This document shows positions 17,184-24,095 of a stretch of DNA of 64,000 bases, piece by piece (position 1 is the stretch's first letter; each line of letters opens with the position of its first letter). The translations under genes were made by a program, and so were the position numbers. The notes beneath the pieces were generated by a model. That model did no database searches and was not told where the DNA came from. It worked only from the letters and a program-made list of their open reading frames with translations. The DNA lies in NCBI GenBank assembly GCA_035544955.1, contig DASZZN010000029.1, positions 1 to 64,000 of the forward strand, given 5' to 3'. This DNA is from Candidatus Dormiibacterota bacterium (lineage in GTDB: Bacteria > Chloroflexota > Dormibacteria > CF-121).

Positions 17184-17455
17184 TCAGAATCTTCGTGGCC
17201 GTCGTACTGGCAGCTCGACCCGATCGTGTACCGAGTTGGCGGGAGCGGTGGGGGTGGCGTCGGGACATATGGGGGTGGGGGTTGGCGTCGGGGAACGCTT
17301 GGGCGTCGCCGTGGGGGTCGGTGTCGCGCTGACCCTGACGGAGGCCGTTACCGTAGGGCTCGGTGCGACCGCCGCAGGATGCCGGCCGTGTCAAGAATCA
17401 GCTGTGCGCCGGCACCCACGATCAGGACGGCAATCACGACCAGGACGAGCTTCAT
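17184..17455 (-). pseudogene. Possible frameshifted Thr/Pro-rich membrane-anchored protein
   Basis: ATG 17455 opens MKLVLVVIAVLIVGAGAQL, a plausible membrane anchor, but stops at 17348. A second frame, open from about 17390 to the TGA at 17184, encodes a Pro/Thr-rich stretch of the SATPTPTATPK and SPTPTPTP type, typical of extracytoplasmic linkers. Joining them needs one frameshift. It fills most of the 418-bp gap 17079-17497, where I see no other gene. Confidence 0.25.
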
Positions 17456-17497
17456 CCGTCAGAACAACGGCACCGTCCCGATCGACCTTGCCCGGCG

Positions 17498-17875
17498 TTA
17501 GGTAGCGTGTTGCCGGCCCTGGGCGCGAGACACGAGGCGCTGCCTGATGCCGTAGGCGGCCACGATGCCACCACCGGTACCGAGCGCGGCCGCGATCAAG
17601 CCTCCAAACACGAAAAGCAGCTGCCGAGCGCCAATCCCGTAGGCAAGGGCGCCCAGGCCAGGAAGACCGAGAGCTACGACGACCGCCCCGCCGAGGCCGA
17701 TGGTGGCCGGCGTGACCCAGGTCGTGCGCAAGGAGAGGCCACCGGGACGGGACCACATCAGGGCCATGAAGCGGTCCGCTGCGGGCAGCAACCGCAGCTG
17801 CCAGGCATCAAGCGGCGGCTTGCCCTTCGGCACTCGCGTCCAGGGATAGCTCATGGGGGTGCAACGCGAGCCCAT
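17498..17875 (-). CDS. Small membrane protein of unknown function
   Basis: 125 residues from ATG 17875 (TACTAA lies 8 nt upstream) or 118 from ATG 17854. A soluble N-terminus (WTRVPKGKPPLDAWQLRLLP) is followed by two Gly/Ala-rich membrane spans around IGLGGAVVVALGLPGLGALAYGIG and LLFVFGGLIAAALGTGGGIVAAYG. The longer frame to 18064 would overlap the divergent lytic transglycosylase gene and is rejected. No family recognised. Confidence 0.55.
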   Translation of the reverse strand: MGSRCTPMSYPWTRVPKGKPPLDAWQLRLLPAADRFMALMWSRPGGLSLRTTWVTPATIGLGGAVVVALGLPGLGALAYGIGARQLLFVFGGLIAAALGTGGGIVAAYGIRQRLVSRAQGRQHAT

Positions 17876-17936
17876 TCGAAACCTTAGTACGCGCCTGATT
17901 GATTCATCGCTCCGGCGCTCATAGAATCCGCCCGAA

Positions 17937-18812
17937 ATGAGACGCCGTCCCGGAATCCGACTGACCGCTCCCATTCTGGCGATCGCGCTGAGCGCATGCG
18001 GTGCGGCCGCCCAGGGCGCGGCACCGCCGGCACGCCCGTCCGCGTCGCATCTTGCCGTGATCACGGCGAGCTCACCGGTGGCGACGCCCAGACCACACGT
18101 CGTTGTCGTCGATGCGGCCTACGTCGCCGACGAGCTGGGTACCGTCGAGCAGGCCATTCGCAATCCCGCGACGCCGCCAGGGGACTACACGAGTTTGGGG
18201 CAGCGCCAGCAGATCGCCTACCATCGGCTCGCCGCCCACCCCGAGTGGGTGCCGGCCGTGCTCAACGCGGTGCCGCCATCGGTTCGCTCAGCCATCCAGG
18301 ACAACCTGAGCGCCGCCCAGCAGATTGGTGACCTGAACGGCACGAGCAGTGCTCTGCCGCACTGGCGGATCATCGCGCCGCCGGGGCCCGACGTGCTGCT
18401 CGGCTACTACAACGAGGCGCAACAGGCCTCTGGCGTGGCATGGCAGTATCTCGCCGCCATCAATCTGATTGAGACCAACATGGGCCGCATCCAGGGATTG
18501 AGCTCGGCCGGCGCGCAGGGCCCGATGCAGTTCATGCCGGCGACCTGGGCCAGCTACGGCCGGGGCGACGTCAACAATCCCCGCGACGCGATCCTCGCGG
18601 CCGGTCGCTACCTCCACACACACGGGGCGCCCCAGAACATGACCCGCGCCATCTACGCGTACAACCCGAGCATGCTGTACGTGCGAGCGGTCCAGTTGTA
18701 CGCGCAGCAGATGTTTGCCAACGAGCGGGCCTTCCTCGGCTACTACAACTGGGACGTCTATGTGCCGACCAGCAACGGTAACGTCCTCTTGCCGGAAGGC
18801 TTTAGCGGCTAA
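17937..18812 (+). CDS. Lytic transglycosylase (SLT-domain) lipoprotein
   Basis: 291 residues. The signal peptide ends in lipobox LSAC (Cys21). A helical region precedes the SLT-like domain (about 155-270), in which AINLIETNMGRIQGLSSAGA holds the catalytic Glu and GPMQFMPATW is the conserved downstream motif. It should cleave murein glycan with 1,6-anhydro product formation at the outer face of the membrane. TAGAAT lies 9 nt upstream of the ATG. Its stop overlaps the convergent hydrolase gene by 4 nt. Confidence 0.85.
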   Translation: MRRRPGIRLTAPILAIALSACGAAAQGAAPPARPSASHLAVITASSPVATPRPHVVVVDAAYVADELGTVEQAIRNPATPPGDYTSLGQRQQIAYHRLAAHPEWVPAVLNAVPPSVRSAIQDNLSAAQQIGDLNGTSSALPHWRIIAPPGPDVLLGYYNEAQQASGVAWQYLAAINLIETNMGRIQGLSSAGAQGPMQFMPATWASYGRGDVNNPRDAILAAGRYLHTHGAPQNMTRAIYAYNPSMLYVRAVQLYAQQMFANERAFLGYYNWDVYVPTSNGNVLLPEGFSG

Positions 18813-19600
18813 CGTCCCGAACCCGGCCCAGCGAGAACCCGCCCAAAGAACCGGAAGGTGCGTTGCAGCGCATCGTCGATCGCCGCCTTGTGCTCGGTCG
18901 CCCCATACCGAAGGAATCCATGCGGCGCAGCGGGATAGGTGACGACCTCTTTGTCGGTCGTCAGCGCCGCCTGAAACGCCGAGACCTGGTCGGCGGGGAT
19001 GCCGGGGTCGGCGCCGCCGAAAATGCCCAGCACCGGAATGCGGATCTCACCGGCGAGCTGCAGCGGCGAGAGACGGCCTGGCTCGGCTTGAAGATGCCCG
19101 TAATAGGCGACGGCGCCGGCTAACCCACCGACCCGCGCCGCCGCAACATAGGCGAGACGGCCGCCCATGCAGAATCCCCAGCACGCCACCTCGGCGGCGC
19201 CACGCGCATGCAGATCATCGACGGCGGTCTGCATGTCGGCCAGAAAACGCTCGTCGGGGAGCTGCTGAGCACGCTGCACCGCGCGGGCCATCGCTTCCGA
19301 CTTGATGCCGGTCCGCTCCGGTGTCCGCATCGACGCCGGCAAATCGCCCTGACGCCCGAAGAAATCGACGAGCGCCGCAGCGTGGCCGTGCCCGGTGATG
19401 CGCCGGGCAAGGTCTTTGTAGAAGTCGGTGTAACCCCAGATGTCGTGGATGATGAGCACTGCGCCGGGCCGGAAACCGGCGTCCGGCAAGGCCGCGAATT
19501 CTCGCAACGCCGCGCCATCGCCGGCGGATAACGTTCGCTCCTCCTCTTTGACCGCGGCCGCGGCACGCGGACCGTCATCGTCTCCCGGCGCCGTGCACAT
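18809..19600 (-). CDS. Dienelactone hydrolase-family protein
   Basis: 263 residues with an alpha/beta hydrolase fold. The nucleophile is Cys in GFCMGG, the acid Asp in FGGADPG and the His in APHGFLRYG, the Cys-Asp-His triad of dienelactone hydrolases. VLIIHDIWGYTDFYKD forms the oxyanion side. The family opens lactone rings in aromatic degradation, but many members act on unknown esters. TAGACT lies 6 nt before the ATG, so the message may be leaderless. It ends against the lytic transglycosylase gene. Confidence 0.85.
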   Translation of the reverse strand: MCTAPGDDDGPRAAAAVKEEERTLSAGDGAALREFAALPDAGFRPGAVLIIHDIWGYTDFYKDLARRITGHGHAAALVDFFGRQGDLPASMRTPERTGIKSEAMARAVQRAQQLPDERFLADMQTAVDDLHARGAAEVACWGFCMGGRLAYVAAARVGGLAGAVAYYGHLQAEPGRLSPLQLAGEIRIPVLGIFGGADPGIPADQVSAFQAALTTDKEVVTYPAAPHGFLRYGATEHKAAIDDALQRTFRFFGRVLAGPGSGR

Positions 19601-19609
19601 CCGCCCAGT

Positions 19610-20131
19610 CTAAGATCTGAGTCCGCGAACGAATTCCGCGACCCGATCCATGGCGGTATCGATCACCGGCAGCAGACCATGACCCACGCCCGGAAACGTC
19701 ACGAGCTCCACCTTCCGCAACAGCCGGACCGACGAGCGCAGCAGGTCAACCCGAGCGAATGGATCGGACTCGCCTGACAACAGCAGCACCGGGCAATCGA
19801 TCTTCGGCCAGTGCTCGGTGCGCAGGTCCTCGGGATGGCCCGGCCGGTGGAGCGGGTAGCTGAGGAGGATCAACGCTACATAGCGCACCTCGACCGCGGC
19901 CATGCTGGCCACGCGACCACCGTAGGAATGACCGCCCGCGATCGCGCCCGCCGGGACTTTCTGGATGAACACGGGAACGGCCCGCTCGGCTTTGGATTTG
20001 GGCAAGTCGATCGCGCTCGCCGTCAGCTTGCGCGCCTGCAACGCTTTGACGTAGGGGCGCATGCTCGTCGCGTCACCCGACGCGCCGTGGGCGAGGTAAA
20101 TGGCGGGAACGTTGGTTGCTCGTGGCGGCAC
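19610..20131 (-). CDS. Small alpha/beta hydrolase (KANL3/Tex30-like)
   Basis: 173 residues from GTG 20131. IYLAHGASGD is the oxyanion-hole strand, GGHSYGGRVASMAA the Ser nucleophile elbow, and LLLSGESDPFA and VGHGLL supply Asp and His. The size and layout match the KANL3/Tex30 hydrolase group, whose substrates are not defined. TAATGT lies 6 nt upstream of the GTG. The plus-strand receiver gene starts only 19 bp away, so divergent promoters overlap. Confidence 0.75.
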   Translation of the reverse strand: MPPRATNVPAIYLAHGASGDATSMRPYVKALQARKLTASAIDLPKSKAERAVPVFIQKVPAGAIAGGHSYGGRVASMAAVEVRYVALILLSYPLHRPGHPEDLRTEHWPKIDCPVLLLSGESDPFARVDLLRSSVRLLRKVELVTFPGVGHGLLPVIDTAMDRVAEFVRGLRS

Positions 20132-20150
20132 CCGTTAACATTAGCGACCC
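20132..20150. promoter_or_regulatory. Overlapping divergent promoters in a 19-bp intergenic region
   Basis: On the minus strand TAATGT (20143-20138) sits 6 nt before GTG 20131; on the plus strand TAACAT (20136-20141) sits 9 nt before ATG 20151. The two -10 hexamers share four bases, so transcription would be mutually exclusive and leaderless in both directions. Inference from spacing. Confidence 0.45.
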
Positions 20151-20381
20151 ATGGCACGCGTCCTGCTCGTCGAGGACGAGCCCAACATCGCGTCGATCAT
20201 CGTCTTCAAGCTCGCCGAGCGCAGCCCGGTCGTGATGATGACCGAGTTCCGTGACACCGTCACGCCAGTGCGGGCCCGGGCGGCTGGCGCCGTAGCGACG
20301 GTAGAGAAGCCCTTCAAGCCAACGCAGCTGGCGCGGCTGGTCGCGCAGCTCGTGCCCGCCGCGGCCGCGGGCCGGCCATGA
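20151..20381 (+). CDS. Truncated response-regulator receiver
   Basis: 76 residues. The first part, ARVLLVEDEPNIASIIVFKL, is a normal receiver beta1-alpha1 with the acidic pair. The last part, VATVEKPFKPTQLARLV, is a normal beta5-alpha5 with the conserved Lys. Between them about 40 residues are missing, including the phosphoacceptor Asp and beta3. Frame is kept, so this is an internal deletion and the product cannot be phosphorylated in the usual way. It is translationally coupled (4-nt overlap) to a 67-residue gene. Confidence 0.6.
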   Translation: MARVLLVEDEPNIASIIVFKLAERSPVVMMTEFRDTVTPVRARAAGAVATVEKPFKPTQLARLVAQLVPAAAAGRP

Positions 20382-20581
20382 TGACGGTGCTGGCGCGCAA
20401 GCAGGGGGCGGCGCTCGTCATCCGGGACCGGGCCCTGGGCATCTTCACCGACAAAGGCTTCACCCCGGTTGATTTCAAGGTCGAGCTCGCCATGAAGCTC
20501 GCCACCCGGCTGAAGTACACGCCGGTCCTGCCGGCGCAGGAGATGGAGGAGCCGGAACTCCTACGCTTCCTCACCGAATAG
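20378..20581 (+). CDS. Small unrecognised protein coupled to the truncated receiver
   Basis: 67 residues starting with ATG inside the receiver's stop (ATGA). The sequence is mixed alpha/beta (AALVIRDRALGIFTDKGFTP, then an amphipathic helix VELAMKLATRL). No domain recognised. Coupling suggests co-function with the receiver remnant. Confidence 0.45.
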   Translation: MMTVLARKQGAALVIRDRALGIFTDKGFTPVDFKVELAMKLATRLKYTPVLPAQEMEEPELLRFLTE

Positions 20582-20624
20582 GCCGAACGTAAGAGCGGTC
20601 GCGGCGCTACGTTGTTTTATTGCG

Positions 20625-21335
20625 ATGACCCCTGAAATCGAGCGCCTGCTCGAGAGCGGCAGACTCGCGGAGACGGAAGGGAACGTCCGCGAGGCGCTCG
20701 TCCGCTTCGAAGCCGCCGTCAAACTAGCCGGGAACGAGGCGCTTCCCCGGCTGCGGCTGGGAACGCTCTGCCACCGAATCCGGGATTATGCCCGGGCTCG
20801 TGCGGCGCTGGATGAGGCCACTCGCCTTGACCCGGACAATGCGGAGGTGGCCTTCCGCCTGGGCCTGACTTGCGATGCGCTGGGGGATCGGGAGCAGGCC
20901 AGGGCCGCATTCGCGCGTGCCATGATGCTCGCGCCCAGTGCCTGGCAAACCTGGTTTCTGATCGGCCGGGACCACCGCCAGTTGGGCCACGCCGAGGTGG
21001 CACGCCTGGCGTACCTCCGCGCCCTGGAAGCGGGGCCCGATGAGCCCGAGCTCCTCTTCGAGCTCGGCACGCTGCTCTGGGAGATGGATATGCGCGACGA
21101 GGGCTTCGCCTTGCTGGAGCGCGCGGCGCTGGCCTGCCCGGTCGACCCCGGGTTCACCTTGCAGCTCGGCCTGGCGGAGATGGCGCGCGAGAACCTGATG
21201 GCGGCGCACCGATTGCTGACGACCGCGAAGCATCTCGATCCCGCGGAGCGGCGCATCGACCTCGCCCTGCAGGACCTCGCGCTTCGAAGGAAGACACTCC
21301 GCAAACGCAAACCCAAACTCAGGCGCGCCGCCTAG
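20625..21335 (+). CDS. TPR-repeat protein
   Basis: 236 residues with no signal peptide. Five or six tetratricopeptide-like repeats of about 34 residues run from residue 5 to 210 (for example ARAALDEATRLDPDNAEVAF and ARAAFARAMMLAPSAWQTWF). TPR arrays mediate protein-protein binding; the partner is unknown. The tail is very basic (RRKTLRKRKPKLRRAA). A hairpin terminator with T tract follows 18 bp after the stop. Confidence 0.75.
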   Translation: MTPEIERLLESGRLAETEGNVREALVRFEAAVKLAGNEALPRLRLGTLCHRIRDYARARAALDEATRLDPDNAEVAFRLGLTCDALGDREQARAAFARAMMLAPSAWQTWFLIGRDHRQLGHAEVARLAYLRALEAGPDEPELLFELGTLLWEMDMRDEGFALLERAALACPVDPGFTLQLGLAEMARENLMAAHRLLTTAKHLDPAERRIDLALQDLALRRKTLRKRKPKLRRAA

Positions 21336-21352
21336 CGCTTTCGGGGAAAGAC

Positions 21353-21378
21353 AAAGGCCGCTTTGAGGGCGGCCTTTT
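21353..21378 (+). terminator. Intrinsic terminator of the TPR gene
   Basis: AAAGGCCGC (21353-21361) pairs with GCGGCCTTT (21369-21377) across a 7-nt loop and runs into a short T stretch. Classic layout just after the TPR stop codon. Confidence 0.75.
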
Positions 21379-21419
21379 GTGGGGAGGAGGGGGGCGATGG
21401 GATTTCGAACCTGACCGCA

Positions 21420-21452
21420 GGCTAGCAGCGGCGCATTACGGTGCTGCTAACC
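21420..21452 (-). terminator. Hairpin downstream of the 21454-23208 gene
   Basis: GGCTAGCAGC (21420-21429) pairs with GCTGCTAACC (21443-21452) with one mismatch near the base. It starts 1 bp beyond the minus-strand stop at 21454. No T tract, so termination is an inference. Confidence 0.4.
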
Positions 21453-21453
21453 G

Positions 21454-23208
21454 TCAAGCGCCCTGACGGGCTCCGGCGTCCGCCCAGCGCGGGGTCGCAA
21501 CGTCGGCCGTAAGGACCTGCTCCTGAGCCAGGATTCGCCGCAGGATGGCGACCGATGAGGCGTAGGTGGAATCCAGGCCGTAGTAGGAGAGACCGCGCGC
21601 GCCTAGCGTGCGGGCCTGGGTGTACGGCGTATCAGAGGCGTAGTGAAGCACCCCGAAATCGAACGGCAGCTTGGTGAAGTTGATGTTCTCCCGCATCGGA
21701 TAGCGCGACGATTCAGCGGCTTCATAGAGGGCGTTGAGATAGGGACCGGCTTCCATTTCGACCACGGTGAAGCTCTCTCGGTGATAGAAGTCGAGATACC
21801 CGCGGTTTTGCAGGAAGGTGCCGCGAACCGTCACCGCGCGCTGATTGTCCAGCGCGGCGCCGTATACGAGGAAGGGCGCGACACTGTTGAAACTGAAACA
21901 GTTGTCCAGCCAGTACGTGTTTTCGGAGTGTTCTTCATAGACGACGTTGGAGATCATGATGTCGCCGATGCTACCGTTGAGGGTCGCTGCCTTGCCAAGG
22001 ACATAAACGCCGCGCAGCGTCCCGACACTCTCAGCCACTTCCCGCAGGACGTTGTAGGCACCGAGCCCGAGCGGGTAGTTGACATTGATCAAGACGGCCG
22101 GGCTGCGCTCCAGGCGATCCGGCGGCGGGCTCCCCAGCCGCGGATCGAGATCGTTGGCGACCAGCCGGTCGACAATGATCACCTGCGCCGCCACATCGAG
22201 GCCCGCCTGGCTCGGAAGGAAAAAGATGCCGCGCTCTTCTTCTTCCGCGGTGCGAAGCGCCCGCCGCCCCTCCGCCTCGGGTGACTGCCCGTAATAGGAG
22301 CGGGCCGCGTAATAGAGGAAGTTGTCCCAGTTGCCACGAGACTGACCCTGGCGGAGCTTCTTGAGCTCGGGTACCAACTCCAGGTTATTGCTGCGTTCGG
22401 TGAACTCCACGATCTCGTGTTGGTGCCGGCGCGCGGAGCCGCTCAATAGGTTCACGAGGCTATGCGTGTTGCTCGAGACGAAGTAGACCGGCCGGTCGCG
22501 CACGCCCTCGCGTTGCATCAGGGACTCGATCGGCTGCCACCAGCGGCGAGTGGCCTTGATGTAACCGATCTGGGTGCCGCCGAGCATCCGCACACGGAAG
22601 TCTTTCTCCTCGGCCCGGATGCGGCGGAGCGGCTCCAGCAAGTCGCCCCAGATTTCAACTAGGCGCAGCGCGTCATCCTCTGAAATGCCGAGTCGTTGCA
22701 GCACCTGGAACTGGTCGGCGACCGTCCTGGCCCGACTGAGGTCTTCCGCATTCAGCAGCGCGTGTAGCTTGTTCCATTCGATTTGAAGCGCGACCAGTTG
22801 CGGAATGACGTCGTCGATATCGGATGGGCTGGCGATGTATACGGCCAACGTCTCCTTGCCGTCGAAGTAGTAGCGACGGCGGCGCCCGGGCGCACTCTGC
22901 ATCTCCCACTTCTCCACGTCGACGTCGAGCAGCCGCTTGAAGACGTCAGCCGATTGGCCGAGCACGATTCGCTTGACTGCGGTGATGGAGGGAGGCAGGC
23001 GACGGAGCGCATAGATCAGCGCTCCGGTGTCCGGCTCGGGCGATCCGGCCTTCGGGTGCAGGCTCGACCGCATCCCGATGTGGGACTGCTCGAGCACCTT
23101 GAGCTTGGTTTCACCCGAGCTTCGTAGCAGCGTGCCGTACGTCCGGGTGTAGAGCTCGACCGCGTCACGGCCTGGCCCGCGGTCAGGGTCGGCATCGATG
23201 AAAGCCAT
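21454..23208 (-). CDS. Large conserved protein with nucleoside-phosphorylase-like C-terminus
   Basis: 584 residues, soluble. The N-terminal 250 residues are helical and charged. From about residue 375 the sequence resembles the purine nucleoside phosphorylase/MTA nucleosidase fold: LRGVYVLGKAATLNGSIGDI followed by MISNVVYEEHS, and the purine-site signature VVEMEAGPY near residue 493. This is a motif-level match only, and phosphate-site residues are not clear, so activity is uncertain. GGATAATAC lies 5-7 nt upstream of the ATG, suggesting leaderless expression. It is divergent from the small helical gene at 23357. Confidence 0.6.
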   Translation of the reverse strand: MAFIDADPDRGPGRDAVELYTRTYGTLLRSSGETKLKVLEQSHIGMRSSLHPKAGSPEPDTGALIYALRRLPPSITAVKRIVLGQSADVFKRLLDVDVEKWEMQSAPGRRRRYYFDGKETLAVYIASPSDIDDVIPQLVALQIEWNKLHALLNAEDLSRARTVADQFQVLQRLGISEDDALRLVEIWGDLLEPLRRIRAEEKDFRVRMLGGTQIGYIKATRRWWQPIESLMQREGVRDRPVYFVSSNTHSLVNLLSGSARRHQHEIVEFTERSNNLELVPELKKLRQGQSRGNWDNFLYYAARSYYGQSPEAEGRRALRTAEEEERGIFFLPSQAGLDVAAQVIIVDRLVANDLDPRLGSPPPDRLERSPAVLINVNYPLGLGAYNVLREVAESVGTLRGVYVLGKAATLNGSIGDIMISNVVYEEHSENTYWLDNCFSFNSVAPFLVYGAALDNQRAVTVRGTFLQNRGYLDFYHRESFTVVEMEAGPYLNALYEAAESSRYPMRENINFTKLPFDFGVLHYASDTPYTQARTLGARGLSYYGLDSTYASSVAILRRILAQEQVLTADVATPRWADAGARQGA

Positions 23209-23356
23209 TGTGGGTATTATCCCGCTCGATTTCGAAAGCCTGCCCGGTGACAGAGCGTCGCTTGTTTACATGTTTTAACGAAAGTTATTTGCTGAGGCTG
23301 GAACCGGCTCGTACCGTAGGCGCTGGCCGAACCAACAAGCGTCGGAGGAACCTAGC

Positions 23357-23704
23357 CTGAGAATCTACGAAGCGATTCAAACTGAGACGCAACGCACGAC
23401 GCTGCGAGTGATCGCGACCCGGGCCGAGGAGGCGAAGCGCAAGCTCAGCCTTTATGGGCTGGACCGCATCCTGTGGGCGCTCGAGGCGTTGAACCTTGCG
23501 GAACGCACCAAGGTGCCTGGCGATATCGTCGAGCAGCTGCTCGCGTTTGGTGTTCCATACACGCCTGACGTCAAAATTCCCGACCTGATCGAGCTCGTCT
23601 TCACGGCGCAGGAGCAGTTCATGAATGTCGAGCCCGACGAGATCAACCGCGTCCCAACCATCGAGGAGTTGGAAGCCTACTTCGAGCAATCGCGCGTCGC
23701 CTGA
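23357..23704 (+). CDS. Small helical protein, probable CTG start
   Basis: 115 residues if started at CTG 23357, which follows GGAGGAA (23344-23350) by 6 nt; 98 residues from GTG 23408, which has no ribosome binding site. The longer form begins RIYEAIQTETQRTTLRVI and reads as an uninterrupted helical protein. Acidic C-terminal part (NVEPDEINRVPTIEELEAYF). Family not recognised. It is divergent from the 21454-23208 gene and ends at an intrinsic terminator. Confidence 0.55.
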   Translation: MRIYEAIQTETQRTTLRVIATRAEEAKRKLSLYGLDRILWALEALNLAERTKVPGDIVEQLLAFGVPYTPDVKIPDLIELVFTAQEQFMNVEPDEINRVPTIEELEAYFEQSRVA

Positions 23705-23725
23705 GATAGCGCACCACTCGTCACT

Positions 23726-23763
23726 AAACGCCGCCGCCCCATGAGTTCGGGCGGCGTTTTCTT
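23726..23763 (+). terminator. Intrinsic terminator
   Basis: AAACGCCGCC (23726-23735) pairs perfectly with GGCGGCGTTT (23750-23759) across 14 nt and ends in TTTTCTTT. It separates the small helical gene from the B12 locus. Confidence 0.8.
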
Positions 23764-23784
23764 TATCGGCCCCGCGGCGCATCC

Positions 23785-23790
23785 TATAAT
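23785..23790 (+). promoter_or_regulatory. Consensus -10 box for the cobalamin riboswitch transcript
   Basis: TATAAT at 23785-23790 with only a weak -35 (TTTATC at 23762-23767, 17-bp spacer). Predicted start near 23797 gives a leader of about 300 nt before the first coding gene, consistent with the riboswitch that follows. Confidence 0.6.
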
Positions 23791-23846
23791 GCGGTCACCT
23801 TTTGGGGGAGGTGATGCCGACCAAGCGTTCCACAAGTTAAAAACGA

Positions 23847-24004
23847 CCGATAGGTGGCTCGAGGAGAGCTGAAAAGGGAAGCCGGTGCGAATCCGGCGCG
23901 AACCCGTCACTGTAACCGAGGAGCCGTGGGCGAGATCCACCGAGGCCGTGCCTTGGGAAGGAGCCCAGCGACAATGATCCGGAGCCAGGAGACCTGCCTA
24001 TCGG
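23847..24004 (+). ncRNA. Cobalamin (AdoCbl-type) riboswitch
   Basis: P1 is formed by CCGATAGG (23847-23854) and CCTATCGG (23997-24004). Within it are the conserved segments GAAGCCGGTGCGAATCCGGC, GTCACTGT and the B12 box GAGCCAGGAGACCTGCC (23982-23998), which defines the class. It precedes a predicted B12-capture and ECF import operon, so binding of cobalamin should switch the operon off when B12 is plentiful. Confidence 0.93.
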
Positions 24005-24060
24005 GGACCAACGACCCTCTTCGAGGCTGAGAGGGAGGTGCCAAGCATCTTCACGATCGG

Positions 24061-24090
24061 CCTCCAGTTGCGCATTCACTGCTCTGGAGG
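24061..24090 (+). promoter_or_regulatory. SD-sequestering hairpin of the riboswitch expression platform
   Basis: CCTCCAG (24061-24067) is perfectly complementary to CTGGAGG (24084-24090), which contains the ribosome binding site of the gene starting at 24096. Loop 16 nt. No terminator T tract is seen, so control is probably translational. Confidence 0.6.
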
Positions 24091-24095
24091 ACACC

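Noticed and set aside
17876-18064. Upstream extension of the 17498 membrane protein
   Set aside because: It would overlap the divergent lytic transglycosylase gene and has no signal or domain.
21385-21452. Minus-strand tRNA-Ser-like sequence (ATTTCGAACCTGACC)
   Set aside because: The T-loop-like run has no paired stem and the other arms do not fold; a simple hairpin explains the rest.
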